Both the position numbers and the translations under genes were made by a program. A stretch of DNA of 64,000 nucleotides from Verrucomicrobiaceae bacterium (GTDB lineage Bacteria > Verrucomicrobiota > Verrucomicrobiia > Verrucomicrobiales > Verrucomicrobiaceae): NCBI GenBank assembly GCA_016713245.1, contig JADJPM010000001.1:2593672-2657671 (forward strand). The letters are read 5' to 3'. Positions 27,206 through 36,702 of the stretch are shown here, one piece after another (position 1 is the first letter of the stretch; each line of letters starts with the position of its first letter). The notes below the pieces were generated by a model. That model was not told the DNA's origin, did no database searches, and saw only the letters and a program-made list of their open reading frames with translations.

Positions 27206-29044
27206 ATGAGCCAGACCCACGAATTCCAGGCCGAAGTCAAACAAGTCCTCGATATCGTCATCCACTCGCTCTACACCGACCGCGAGATTTTCCTGCGCGA
27301 GCTCGTCTCGAACGCAGCGGATGCGATGGAGAAGATGCGCCTCACGCAACTGACGGAAAACGACATCTTTGATGCCTCCGCCGAGCTGCAAATCACCGTC
27401 ACGACCGACGAAGCCGCCAAAACACTCACCATCGCCGATGCTGGCATCGGCATGACACGGGCCGAGTTGATCGAAAACCTCGGCACCATCGCCCACAGCG
27501 GCTCCAAGGCCTTCGCTGCCGCTTTGAAGAACGCGGGCAAGCAGGGTGATGCCACGCTCATCGGCCAGTTCGGCGTGGGTTTTTATTCCGCCTTCATGGT
27601 GGCCGACAAAGTCGAAGTACACACGCACTCCTGGAAGAATGAGGGCGAGCACCTCGTCTGGATCAGCGATGGCACCAGCAGCTACACCATCGACGAAGCT
27701 CCCGGCCAGGCTCGCGGCTGCAAGATCGTGCTCCACCTCAAGGAAGACGCCGCGGACTTCGCCAAAGAACACACCGTGCGTCAGATCATCGAGAAGCACT
27801 CGAACTTCGTCAGCTTCCCGCTGCTGCTCAACGGCGAACGCGTCAACACGGTGGAGGCCCTCTGGCTCAAATCGAAGGACGGCATCACCGACGAGCAGTA
27901 CAACGAGTTCTACAAATTCACCGCTCACGCTTTCGATGATCCCAGCTACCGCATGCACTTCCAGGCGGACAGCCCCATCGTCATCAATGCGCTGCTCTTC
28001 ACGCCCACGCAGAACATGGAATCCTTTGGCATGGGCCAGATGGAGCCCGGCGTGTCGCTCTACTGCAAAAAAGTCCTCATCGACCCGAAACCGAAGAAGC
28101 TGCTCCCCGAGTGGATGCGCTTCGTCCGCGGCGTGATCGACAGCGAGGACCTGCCGCTGAACATTTCCCGCGAAAGCATGCAGGACAGCGCCCTGGTGCG
28201 CAAAATCGGCGACGTGGTCGTGAAGCGCCTGCTCAAGCAGCTCGACAAAGAAGCCACCGATGACGCCGCGAAATACGGCAAATTCTACGCTGACTTCAGC
28301 CGCTTCTTCAAAGAAGGCGTGGCCACCGATCACAGCCACCGTGACGCCATCGCCAAGCTGCTGCGCTTTGAGTCCAGCATGACCCAACCCGGCGAGACCA
28401 TCGGCCTTGCGGACTATGTGAAGCGCATGACCAGCGACCAGAAGGCCATCTACTACCAAGTGGCCCCATCCCGCGCCGCCATCGAAAGCGGGCCGTATTT
28501 GGAGGCCTTCAAGACCAAGGGCATCGAAGTGCTCTTCATGTTCGAGCACATCGACGAATACGTCCTCAGCAGCCTGCACAAATTCGACGACAAAGACCTC
28601 AAGTCCGTCAACGCCGACGACATCGACCTCGGTGACAGCGACGCCGAAGGCGAAGCCCTCCCCGAAGCCGAAACGACCACGCTGTGCGACTGGATCAAAG
28701 AGCGCCTCACCGCCCAGGTCGATACCGTCCGCCCCGGCAAGCGTCTCGTCGGCTCCCCTGCCCTCGTTTTGACTCCCGAAGGTGAAATGACCCCGCAGAT
28801 GCGCCAGATGATGAAAGCCCTCGGCAAGGACGGCGCCATGCCCGGCCCCAAGGTCGTCTTCGAGATCAACCCGCGTCACAACCTCGTCAAAGGCCTCTCC
28901 AAACTCCACCAAAGCGATCCCGAAACCGCCGGCCTCATCTCCGAGCAAATTCTCGACAACGCTTTGCTCAGCGCCGGTCTGCTCGATGAGCCTCAACGCA
29001 TCATCGAGCGCACCCAGAAGCTCATGGAGAAGCTGGCTAAGTGA
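27206..29044 (+). CDS. htpG: Chaperone HtpG (Hsp90)
   Basis: The 612-aa protein starts at ATG 27206 (MSQTHEFQAEVKQVL). It has the ATP-binding N-terminal domain (LRELVSNAADA, DAGIGM, GQFGVGFYSAFMV), the middle domain (VRGVIDSEDLPLNISRE) and the C-terminal dimerisation domain ending at 29044. The length matches bacterial HtpG (about 620 aa). A decayed copy of its 3' end lies 6.3 kb downstream at 35306-35488. It diverges from the dehydratase gene by about 125 nt. Confidence 0.96.
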   Translation: MSQTHEFQAEVKQVLDIVIHSLYTDREIFLRELVSNAADAMEKMRLTQLTENDIFDASAELQITVTTDEAAKTLTIADAGIGMTRAELIENLGTIAHSGSKAFAAALKNAGKQGDATLIGQFGVGFYSAFMVADKVEVHTHSWKNEGEHLVWISDGTSSYTIDEAPGQARGCKIVLHLKEDAADFAKEHTVRQIIEKHSNFVSFPLLLNGERVNTVEALWLKSKDGITDEQYNEFYKFTAHAFDDPSYRMHFQADSPIVINALLFTPTQNMESFGMGQMEPGVSLYCKKVLIDPKPKKLLPEWMRFVRGVIDSEDLPLNISRESMQDSALVRKIGDVVVKRLLKQLDKEATDDAAKYGKFYADFSRFFKEGVATDHSHRDAIAKLLRFESSMTQPGETIGLADYVKRMTSDQKAIYYQVAPSRAAIESGPYLEAFKTKGIEVLFMFEHIDEYVLSSLHKFDDKDLKSVNADDIDLGDSDAEGEALPEAETTTLCDWIKERLTAQVDTVRPGKRLVGSPALVLTPEGEMTPQMRQMMKALGKDGAMPGPKVVFEINPRHNLVKGLSKLHQSDPETAGLISEQILDNALLSAGLLDEPQRIIERTQKLMEKLAK

Positions 29045-29058
29045 TCCCGCCCACAGTT

Positions 29059-32000
29059 CTACGGTCCTGAGGTTACCCTCAGGCGCACAAATCGTTGCTC
29101 GCTACTCCCTGCAGGAAGGGTGGCCTTTACCTGCTGCGTCGTTCCATTGGTCGAGAGTATGGTTTGTGTCACGTTTGTCGTGCTCCAGGCTGTTCCTGGC
29201 AGCGAGTCGCTCCATTGCACTTCAAATACCGTTCCTGCGTTTACGGCGGCGACACTGCGCATGTAGAAATACTCGATTTCAGCACCACTGAGGACGACAG
29301 GAGTGGGAAGCGTACTGTTTGTGGTCGGATTCAAAGCGCAGGCCCATTCGATAAAATTTCCAAGGCCGTCGCCATCAGGATCGGCGTTGTCTGCCGCATT
29401 GCCTGAGCCACTCGTGGTGCCAAAGTGAAGCTGACGCCAGCCTTGGAGTGACGTTACTCCCGTGCCCGCAAGCGTGACACCATACCCAGGCTCATCTTGA
29501 TCATTGGAAGCGACTAAAAGCGAGGCACCCTGCGATCCAAGCTCCCCCGGAGTAAAGGTGACTGTGAAAGTTGTGGCTGACATGGGATCAAGAACAGATG
29601 CCATGCCGGTGGTGTTGACTACAAAGCTACCTGCTTGAGCCCCAGACAGCGTGACTCCCGCCAGGGAGAGGGGGGCGTTGCCTGCATTGCGGATCGTGAA
29701 CTGCTTCTCGCTACTGCTGCCATCGAAGGCAACCGGACCAAAATTTGCCATTCCGGTACCATTGAGGAGTTCGGTTCCCACAGGTTCCTCCAGAACAATG
29801 TCAGGGACTGCTACGACAAATGATTCGACCTGCTCAAACAGGCTCGAACTGCCGTTGTAAATACCGCTGACAGCGCGGCCACGTGCTCGCAGCATCCCGC
29901 TGGATGGGAGAGAGAGCCCGGCGAGCTGCCAGTTAACGGTAGAACTGATCCTCGTGCCCACACCGATCTGAGCCCAACTTGATCCGCCATTCGTGCTGAG
30001 ATCAAAAGTGACTCCATTAACAACCGGTGCCGCGCCCCCGTGAGTCCAAGTCACTTGGGTGAAATCCGGCGCGGCGAGCACGCGGGAGGCCGTGTCGTTG
30101 ACAAGTCTGGCGAACAGAGTGCGGGCTGAGGCCACCGGTGCTGCGTTTGGCTGCAGCGTAGTGAGTTCGCCACCGACCAGCACTCGGCCGTCATCCTGCA
30201 ACGCGATGCCGTAAACAAGGCCGTTCGCATTCGGATCAAAGGAAGCATCCAGAGTCCCATCGGAGTTCAGCCGCGCTAGATAGTTCCGCACGGTGGCAAC
30301 TGCCGCTCCGTTTGGCTGAAGACCGGTAAAGGCACCACCCAGCAGCAATCGACCGTTCGCTTGTCGTGCCAAACTGAAAACCGAACCATTCGCTGAGGGG
30401 TTGAAACCGGTGTCGAGCGTCCCCGTCGCGTTAACCCGAGCGATGTAGTTCCTCGTCACGGACGAAGGAGCACCATTGGGCTGTAGGGTCGTGAAGGCTC
30501 CGCCCATTAGCAGCTTGCCATCGGACTGTTCAGCCAACGCAAACACCGTGCCATTCGCCTTGGGGTCAAAGCTGGCATCCAGAGTGCCATCCGCATTTAG
30601 CCGGGCAATGTAGCGCCGATTGGTGAAGGATGCCGCGCCAGTGCCTTGAAGAGTGGTGAAATCTCCGCCCAGAAGAATCTTCTGGTCGTATTGAAGCGCC
30701 AGGGCATAGACAACATCGTTAGCATTGGGTGTGAAACCCGCATCAAGGCTGCCATCAGCCAGGAGTCTGGCGACGTAGGCACGCGGCGTGGCTGAGGCGG
30801 CTCCATTGGGCTGCATGGAGGTGAAATCGCCCGCAACAAGTACTTTGCCATCTGGCTGGGGCAGAATGCTGCGCACATGACTGTCCGCCTTTGGGTCAAA
30901 GGCTGCATCCAGCGTTCCGTCCGCATGCACTCGTGCCAAATGCTGCCGTACCGTCGCAGAAACGGCTCCGTTCGGCTGCAATGTGCCAAACGAACCGCCC
31001 ACCAACACTTTGCCATCCGGCTGCACGGCCACCGCATACACCACACCGTCAGTTTTTGGGTCAAAACCCATGTCCAGTGTCCCATCCACATTCAGTCGGG
31101 CGATGTTGGCACGCGGCACACCGAGCACGGACGTGAAGCTTCCTCCCAGAAGCATTTTCCCATCCGGCTGCATCGCCATGGCAAGCACACGATCTCCGAC
31201 GATGTTCGCATCGAGCGAATCAAGGCCGCCAGGTCCCTCGACACGAATGGTGAAGGTCTGCGCAGTGGTGGTGAGGGCTGGATTGGCGTTGATGGAAGCA
31301 TCATCTGTCAGTGTCACTGAAACCACGGCTGTGCCTGCACTACCGTTCGTCGTGTAGCTAATCGCTCCGTCCGAGGAAACTGATGGGGGCGTGGCAAAAA
31401 TGCTTCCACCACTGATGACACTAGAATTGAAACTCAATGCCTGTGACACCGTGCTGTCGCCATCATTAATGGCTGTAGCCCAATCGGGAATGTTTTGTGC
31501 TCCGGTGGTTCGGATGGGGTGAGTTTGGGCTGATCCTTTGATGAAGCTAGGCATCTCATTCGCATTGCGGATCGTGATGGCGAATGGCTTCTCGAAGAAA
31601 AGTGCTCCAGCATCCGTGACGCGGACGCGCACCTCATAGCTGCTCTTCGTCTCAAAGTTGGCGCTGTGTGTGAGTTTGAGCGAAGTTCCGGCGATGGTGA
31701 AGCTGGCGTTGTCGTAGTCCCCGGCACCAGTGGCGAGTGTGTAGGTGCGTGTGTCACCGGCATCCACATCCGTGGCGCTCAGAGTGCCCACGGTGGCATT
31801 GGCGGCATTGTTCTCGGCGATGCTGCTGGCACTCAGCGCGATGTTGCTTGGCGCTTCGTTGACATTGGAGATCGAAACCGTCAGCGCCTTTTCAAAGAGG
31901 CCGCCATTACCGTCGTCGGCCCGCACACGCAGGCTGTAGCTGCTTTTGGCCTCATAATTGGCGCTGCCATTGATGTTCAAGCTCGAACCAGTGATCGTGA

Positions 32001-35000
32001 AGCTGGCGTTGTCCGTGCTGCCGGCACCGGTGACGAGCGTGAAGGTATAAACATCGCTGATGTCGGCATCCGTTGCGCTCAGGATACCCACAACGGCGTT
32101 AAGGGCGTTATTTTCGGCAATGCTCGATGGGGTGAGAACGATGTTGGTTGGCACAGAGTTTGTCCCGGTGCCTTGAATGTTGAAATCGAAGGGATTTTCG
32201 TCGGTGTCGTTGTTGGAGAAACTCAGCGTGGCTGAACGCACGCCCAGCTCGCTCGGGTTGAAGGTGACCTGGAATGTGGTGGTCCCGCTATTGATCACCG
32301 GAGACGAGGGTGGCAATGTCACGGCGAAATCCGCCGCGTGCAGCCCGCTGACTGTTACTGTACCTAGCGTGAGACTCGTTGTGCCAGTGTTTTGAATGGT
32401 AAAAGTGCGCAGCACTGTGCCCCCAGCCACAGCCGTCGAGCCGAAGTCCGTATGGTCCGCCGAGCCGGGTGAGCTGTCGCCGTCGGCGATATTCACGCTG
32501 TTGCCACTCGCGACGATTTCGGGGTTCAGATTTGTGGCTTGAGCCAGATAGGCGGAGACTTTGCCGCCCGCAGTAATGAAGTCACCCCCTGCGTAGAGGT
32601 TGCTGCCGGACATCACCAGCGTATTGACAGAGTTGTCCATACCAGAGCCCATTGCATTCCAAGTGGTTCCGTCCCATCTAGCTACCCGGCTGGCGCTGCC
32701 TCCGCCCGCTGTGGTAAAACTGCCCCCAGCGTAGAGGTCACTGGCTGACACAGCCAAACACCATACCCAACCATCCATTCCCGTGCCAAGGGCACTCCAT
32801 GTGCTGCCGTTCCATTTTGCGATTTTGCTAGCACCGATCCCACCCGCCGTGGTGAAGCTGCCCCCTGCGTACAGGTCGTTGCCTGCCACTGCCAAGGCGC
32901 TCACGGTAGTATCCATTCCCGCGCCGAGTGCGCTCCACGAACTGCCGTCCCATTTCGCTATCCTGCTGGCACTAATCCCGCCCGCCGTGGTGAAATCGCC
33001 CCCCGCATAGAGGTCGCTGCCTGCCACTGCCAGGGCACCCACTGCATTGTCCACCCCAGCGCCGAGTGCGCTCCATGAACTGCCATTCCACTTCGCTATC
33101 CTGTTGGCACTGACTCCGCCCGCTGTGGTGAAGCTCCCTCCCGCAAAGAGGTCGCTGCCTGACACAGCCAGAGCACTCACGGAACTATTCATTCCCGCTC
33201 CGAGTGCGCTCCATGAACTGCCATTCCATTTCGCGATCCTGTTGGCACTGACTCCGCCCGCAGTGGTGAAGTTCCCACCCGCAAACAGGTCGCTGCCAGA
33301 CGCTGCCAACGCAAAGACAAATCCGTTTGTTCCAGATCCCAAAGCGCTCCAAGTGCTGCCGTTCCATTTCGCGATATATCTGGCTGTGACGCCTGCCACT
33401 ATGGTGAATTCGCCTCCCACATAGAGATCAGCGCCAGACACGGCCATGGCATTGATGTAGCTACTTGTGCCGGGCCCCACCGCACTCCAGGCGCTGCCAT
33501 TCCATTTCGCGATACGGTTGACTAAAACCCCGTTCGCAGAACCGAAGGTGCCGCCCACATAAAGATCAGCACCGGACACCAACAGCACATATACATAATT
33601 ACTTGTTCCGGAACCCAAAGCACTCCAAGCACTACCGTTCCATTTGGCGACATAATTGACTGTGACCCCGCCCGCCGTGGTAAAGAGACCACCTGCGTAG
33701 AGATCGGTGCCCCCCGCCGCGAGAACAGTGACGCTATCGTTCATGCCAGAGCCAAGAGCGCTCCATGCAGTGCCATTCCATTTTGCAACTCGGTTGGCGG
33801 CAACTCCACCCGCTGTGGTGAAGCTGCCTGCCGCGTAGAGGTCGCTACCGGATACTGCCAAAGCGATCACTGTATTGTCCGTTCCCGCTCCGAGGGCACT
33901 CCATGAACTGCCATCCCATTTCGCGATCCTGCTGGCACTAATTCCACCCGCCGTGGTGAAACTGCCTCCCGCAAAGAGGTCGTTGCCTACCACCGCCAGC
34001 GCCCAGACTTCGCCGTTCATTCCAGACCCTAGAGCGCTCCAAGCAGTCCCGTTCCATTTGGCTATCCTATTGCCCGCCCCACCAAGAATGCTTGAAAAAT
34101 TGCCTCCGGCATAAAGATCTGAACCCTTAACGACGAGTTCCATGACTGAACCGTTTATCCCAGTTCCCACTGCACTCCAAATACTGCCATTCCATTTGGC
34201 AATGCCTCTGGCCGATACACCGCCGGCCGTCGAGAAACGACCACCCGCATGCAGATTGCCACTGTAAATCACTAGGGTATCGACGGGTTGGTTCATGCCA
34301 GAACCCAGGGCACTCCACATGCTTCCATTCCATTTGGCAATGTTTTTGGCCAGCACGCTTCCAGCGATGGTGAAATCGCCGCCAATATACAAACTGCCAG
34401 ACTGATCCATCACGGCGGCATAGACGAACCCGTTCGGGCCGCCTGTCCCTACTATGCCCCCCATGCTGATCCAATCCACATCACTGAAAGTGGGATCGAT
34501 GCGGATGGGATAAACCGCTTTGTCATCATCAACAACCACACTCAGCCGGTTTGCGGCATCCACCTGCAAGCGTGCGATCAATTCTGATCCAGCAGCATCC
34601 GTGACTTTCAGCCGGCTGTATGCTATTTCGCGACCTGAGTTGGATACGATCAGCTTAACGCCGTATGCTGATGCTTCCGCGCGGGCGCCAGCGACCTCCA
34701 GTTGCACGCTCAAGGTGCCGCTCCCCACCGGCTTTTGCAGCACCACGAAGTCCTGACGCACCCCTTCGCTGCTCACTGTGTACTCCTCGATGAGGCCGGG
34801 ACGGATGAAGGCTGCTCCGTCATTCGAGGCGCGGACTTGGCCCGTGGCAGGTAGATGAACGACATGGTTCTTGCTTCCCCTGCGGCTGATCTCCGTCGCA
34901 ATAACTCGAAACCGTGTTGTTTTGCCCGCGTCCTCGTCGGCGCTGGAGGTGAGCCAGAGGCCTTCATTCGTGACGTCGCCTTCGAGGTCCTGCATCACGG

Positions 35001-35205
35001 CTTTGAGCTTCGCCCCATACTCCGTGGGCAGGGTGGCGATACCGTCGCCAGTGTATTTTTTCTGCGCTTCAACACCGAGCTGGCCCCAAGGGATGGAATT
35101 CACGGGCGTCGTGGGTACGGCGGGTGATGCGTCCGGCTCAGCCTGCAGCAGCAATGTCGCTGTTAGGTAGAAAACGCTCGAGGTCAGTGTGATCTGCGAA
35201 ATCAT
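29059..35205 (-). CDS. Giant 2048-aa repeat-rich surface protein (13 propeller-type repeats, cadherin, delta-60)
   Basis: Read from ATG 35205, with a hydrophobic signal segment at residues 6-22. In order: an N-terminal beta region (about 35-235); 13 repeats of 46 residues around AKWNGxxWSALGxG and GxFTTAGG (about 255-880); a choice-of-anchor/ASH domain (about 910-1010); two cadherin-like domains (about 1020-1215, with SIAENN and DxDxxDxxTY); seven delta-60 type repeats (MQPDGKxLLGGxFT, about 1335-1710); a second ASH domain (about 1815-1910); and a DGDG plus F-V-R-L C-terminal region typical of verrucomicrobial secreted proteins. It is probably exported or surface-displayed. No catalytic motif is seen. 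Function is unknown. Confidence 0.85.
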   Translation of the reverse strand: MISQITLTSSVFYLTATLLLQAEPDASPAVPTTPVNSIPWGQLGVEAQKKYTGDGIATLPTEYGAKLKAVMQDLEGDVTNEGLWLTSSADEDAGKTTRFRVIATEISRRGSKNHVVHLPATGQVRASNDGAAFIRPGLIEEYTVSSEGVRQDFVVLQKPVGSGTLSVQLEVAGARAEASAYGVKLIVSNSGREIAYSRLKVTDAAGSELIARLQVDAANRLSVVVDDDKAVYPIRIDPTFSDVDWISMGGIVGTGGPNGFVYAAVMDQSGSLYIGGDFTIAGSVLAKNIAKWNGSMWSALGSGMNQPVDTLVIYSGNLHAGGRFSTAGGVSARGIAKWNGSIWSAVGTGINGSVMELVVKGSDLYAGGNFSSILGGAGNRIAKWNGTAWSALGSGMNGEVWALAVVGNDLFAGGSFTTAGGISASRIAKWDGSSWSALGAGTDNTVIALAVSGSDLYAAGSFTTAGGVAANRVAKWNGTAWSALGSGMNDSVTVLAAGGTDLYAGGLFTTAGGVTVNYVAKWNGSAWSALGSGTSNYVYVLLVSGADLYVGGTFGSANGVLVNRIAKWNGSAWSAVGPGTSSYINAMAVSGADLYVGGEFTIVAGVTARYIAKWNGSTWSALGSGTNGFVFALAASGSDLFAGGNFTTAGGVSANRIAKWNGSSWSALGAGMNSSVSALAVSGSDLFAGGSFTTAGGVSANRIAKWNGSSWSALGAGVDNAVGALAVAGSDLYAGGDFTTAGGISASRIAKWDGSSWSALGAGMDTTVSALAVAGNDLYAGGSFTTAGGIGASKIAKWNGSTWSALGTGMDGWVWCLAVSASDLYAGGSFTTAGGGSASRVARWDGTTWNAMGSGMDNSVNTLVMSGSNLYAGGDFITAGGKVSAYLAQATNLNPEIVASGNSVNIADGDSSPGSADHTDFGSTAVAGGTVLRTFTIQNTGTTSLTLGTVTVSGLHAADFAVTLPPSSPVINSGTTTFQVTFNPSELGVRSATLSFSNNDTDENPFDFNIQGTGTNSVPTNIVLTPSSIAENNALNAVVGILSATDADISDVYTFTLVTGAGSTDNASFTITGSSLNINGSANYEAKSSYSLRVRADDGNGGLFEKALTVSISNVNEAPSNIALSASSIAENNAANATVGTLSATDVDAGDTRTYTLATGAGDYDNASFTIAGTSLKLTHSANFETKSSYEVRVRVTDAGALFFEKPFAITIRNANEMPSFIKGSAQTHPIRTTGAQNIPDWATAINDGDSTVSQALSFNSSVISGGSIFATPPSVSSDGAISYTTNGSAGTAVVSVTLTDDASINANPALTTTAQTFTIRVEGPGGLDSLDANIVGDRVLAMAMQPDGKMLLGGSFTSVLGVPRANIARLNVDGTLDMGFDPKTDGVVYAVAVQPDGKVLVGGSFGTLQPNGAVSATVRQHLARVHADGTLDAAFDPKADSHVRSILPQPDGKVLVAGDFTSMQPNGAASATPRAYVARLLADGSLDAGFTPNANDVVYALALQYDQKILLGGDFTTLQGTGAASFTNRRYIARLNADGTLDASFDPKANGTVFALAEQSDGKLLMGGAFTTLQPNGAPSSVTRNYIARVNATGTLDTGFNPSANGSVFSLARQANGRLLLGGAFTGLQPNGAAVATVRNYLARLNSDGTLDASFDPNANGLVYGIALQDDGRVLVGGELTTLQPNAAPVASARTLFARLVNDTASRVLAAPDFTQVTWTHGGAAPVVNGVTFDLSTNGGSSWAQIGVGTRISSTVNWQLAGLSLPSSGMLRARGRAVSGIYNGSSSLFEQVESFVVAVPDIVLEEPVGTELLNGTGMANFGPVAFDGSSSEKQFTIRNAGNAPLSLAGVTLSGAQAGSFVVNTTGMASVLDPMSATTFTVTFTPGELGSQGASLLVASNDQDEPGYGVTLAGTGVTSLQGWRQLHFGTTSGSGNAADNADPDGDGLGNFIEWACALNPTTNSTLPTPVVLSGAEIEYFYMRSVAAVNAGTVFEVQWSDSLPGTAWSTTNVTQTILSTNGTTQQVKATLPAGSSEQRFVRLRVTSGP
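32540..34440 (-). repeat. Thirteen tandem 138-nt coding repeats
   Basis: The period of 138 nt (46 residues) is visible, for example CTCCATGAAC at 33071 and again at 33209. The repeats differ at many positions, so they are old rather than freshly expanded, though adjacent copies near 33000-33250 are very similar. They encode a beta-propeller-like repeat with W-N-G and GGxFTTAGG motifs. Confidence 0.85.
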
Positions 35206-35305
35206 TTAGGGTTTGCTAGCTGAGTTTCTAGCTGGTTTTAGCAGGAAGGCTGAGCCCTGACAAGATATTCAGATTGCTGTTTCTCCATGTTACTCAGCAG
35301 CAACC

Positions 35306-35488
35306 CCGTCCGCCCCGGCAAGCGCCTCGTCGGCTCCCCAGCCCTCGTTTTGACGCCGGAAGGCGAAATGACCCCGCAGATGCGCCAGATGATGAAAGCC
35401 CTCGGTAACGTCCGTCGGCATGCCCCACCCCAAGATCGTGTTCGAGATCAATCCGCGTCACAACCTCGTCAAACTCCACCAAAGCGAT
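35306..35488 (+). pseudogene. Decayed copy of the htpG 3' region
   Basis: This 183-nt stretch closely matches htpG 28725-28918 in the same orientation (shared RPGKRLVGSPALVLTPEGEM and the following TPQMRQMMKALG). Compared with htpG it carries a +1 insertion near 35410 and a 12-nt deletion near 35470, so it cannot encode the HtpG tail. The region 35206-35570 otherwise holds no gene, only a candidate promoter. Confidence 0.85.
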
Positions 35489-35545
35489 GAGGCCAGAAAA
35501 GTGAGCCCACGGGCTTTCTGGACGAAATCCCCCTTGGCAGACGCT

Positions 35546-35551
35546 TATAAT
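35546..35551 (+). promoter_or_regulatory. Candidate -10 element for the CAP-domain gene
   Basis: A perfect TATAAT lies 19 nt before the ATG at 35571. The matching -35 hexamer about 17 nt upstream is weak, and the resulting leader would be short. This is a possible start site only. Confidence 0.3.
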
Positions 35552-35570
35552 TACCATAAATTAAGCATCC

Positions 35571-36692
35571 ATGCCTCTCCTCACTCTCACCGCCTGCCGA
35601 CGCCTGCTCTGCCGTTGCGTGGCCGTGCTGTGCTTGGTGGGAAGCGTCTCCGAGGCGGCTGATCCCACGGCGGAGCAGCAGTATTGGCTCGAGCTGACCA
35701 ATCGCTTCCGTGCCGATCCGCAGGGGGAGCTTTCGAAGTTGGTGAACTTCTCCTCGCCGGGCGTGTGGGCCCCGGTGAAATCGAGTGATCCGTATGTGGT
35801 GAATGCGCTGAACTACTTCGGCACCGATGCGGCCACGCTGGCGGCGCAGTTTGCCTCGCTCACCGCGGCACCACCCGTGGCCTGGAACAGCAATCTGAAT
35901 GTCTCCGCCACAAACTACTCCGACCTGATGGTGTCGCTCGACCAGCAATCCCACACGCTGGATGGACTGAGCATTCCACAACGCATCGTGGCCGGTGGGT
36001 TTGGGGCGAACTGGCTGAAGGCAGGCGAAAATCTCTTCGCCGCCACGCAAACGCTCACCCATGGTCACAGCGGCATGGTCATCGACTGGGGTGACGAGGA
36101 TGGCAACGGCTCAGCCCCCTTCGGCACGGGTATCCAGAATCCCGCCGGGCACCGCATTGCCTTGCTCGACCGCCAGTTCAAAGAGATGGGCATCGGCTTT
36201 CAGAGCACGCTCATTCCCGGCGGCAATCTCAATGCCACTGGCCCCTATGTCGTCACGCAGCACCTCGGCAGCCGTTACCGCCTTGATACCGGCACCTACT
36301 ACTCTGATGCCATCCTCACCGGCAGTGTGTATCAGGACACCATCGCGGCGGATGCCTTCTACACCCCCGGCGAGGGCCTCGCGGGCGTGGCGGTGAATGT
36401 TTACGACGATCTCACCAACACCCTGCTCGTCTCCGGCTTCACCAACAGCGCCGGCGGCTACAACCTCTCCCTGCAAGGCCTCACCACCGGCATCACCTAC
36501 CGCGTCGAGGCGCTATCAGCCGGTCTCGCAGCACAGACTTTCACGCTCAATTCCACCATCGCGAACTTCGGAGCGCCCGTGGTCATGTTCGACAATGTGC
36601 ATGCCTCCTTCCAAACGGTGCCGGAGCCCGGCAGTGGCCTGCTTTGCCTTGTCGCGGGACTGCTCGTGTGCGTGAATCGCCGTCGTCCGTAA
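35571..36692 (+). CDS. CAP/SCP-domain exported protein with PEP-CTERM tail
   Basis: The 373-aa protein has a signal peptide to about residue 30. The CAP (SCP/PR-1) domain (about 35-225) shows LELTNRFRADPQGE, GENLFA with nearby His residues (LTHGHSG) and GHRIALLDRQFKEMGIG. It is followed by a SdrD/carboxypeptidase-regulatory beta domain (GSVYQDTIAADAFY to SLQGLTTG) and a PEP-CTERM signal (VPEPGSG, hydrophobic helix, RRR). CAP domains bind or cleave peptides, glycans or lipids, so function is unclear. It is one of two PEP-CTERM proteins in the window. Confidence 0.85.
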   Translation: MPLLTLTACRRLLCRCVAVLCLVGSVSEAADPTAEQQYWLELTNRFRADPQGELSKLVNFSSPGVWAPVKSSDPYVVNALNYFGTDAATLAAQFASLTAAPPVAWNSNLNVSATNYSDLMVSLDQQSHTLDGLSIPQRIVAGGFGANWLKAGENLFAATQTLTHGHSGMVIDWGDEDGNGSAPFGTGIQNPAGHRIALLDRQFKEMGIGFQSTLIPGGNLNATGPYVVTQHLGSRYRLDTGTYYSDAILTGSVYQDTIAADAFYTPGEGLAGVAVNVYDDLTNTLLVSGFTNSAGGYNLSLQGLTTGITYRVEALSAGLAAQTFTLNSTIANFGAPVVMFDNVHASFQTVPEPGSGLLCLVAGLLVCVNRRRP

Positions 36693-36702
36693 CCCAACAG
36701 CC

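Noticed and set aside
27182..28996. Long minus-strand open frame opposite htpG
   Set aside because: HtpG on the plus strand is certain; the antisense frame is a Val/Asp/Gly-rich shadow.
32540..34440. CRISPR-like regular spacing of 138 nt
   Set aside because: The repeats are coding, diverged, lack spacers, and encode a protein motif; no cas genes are present.
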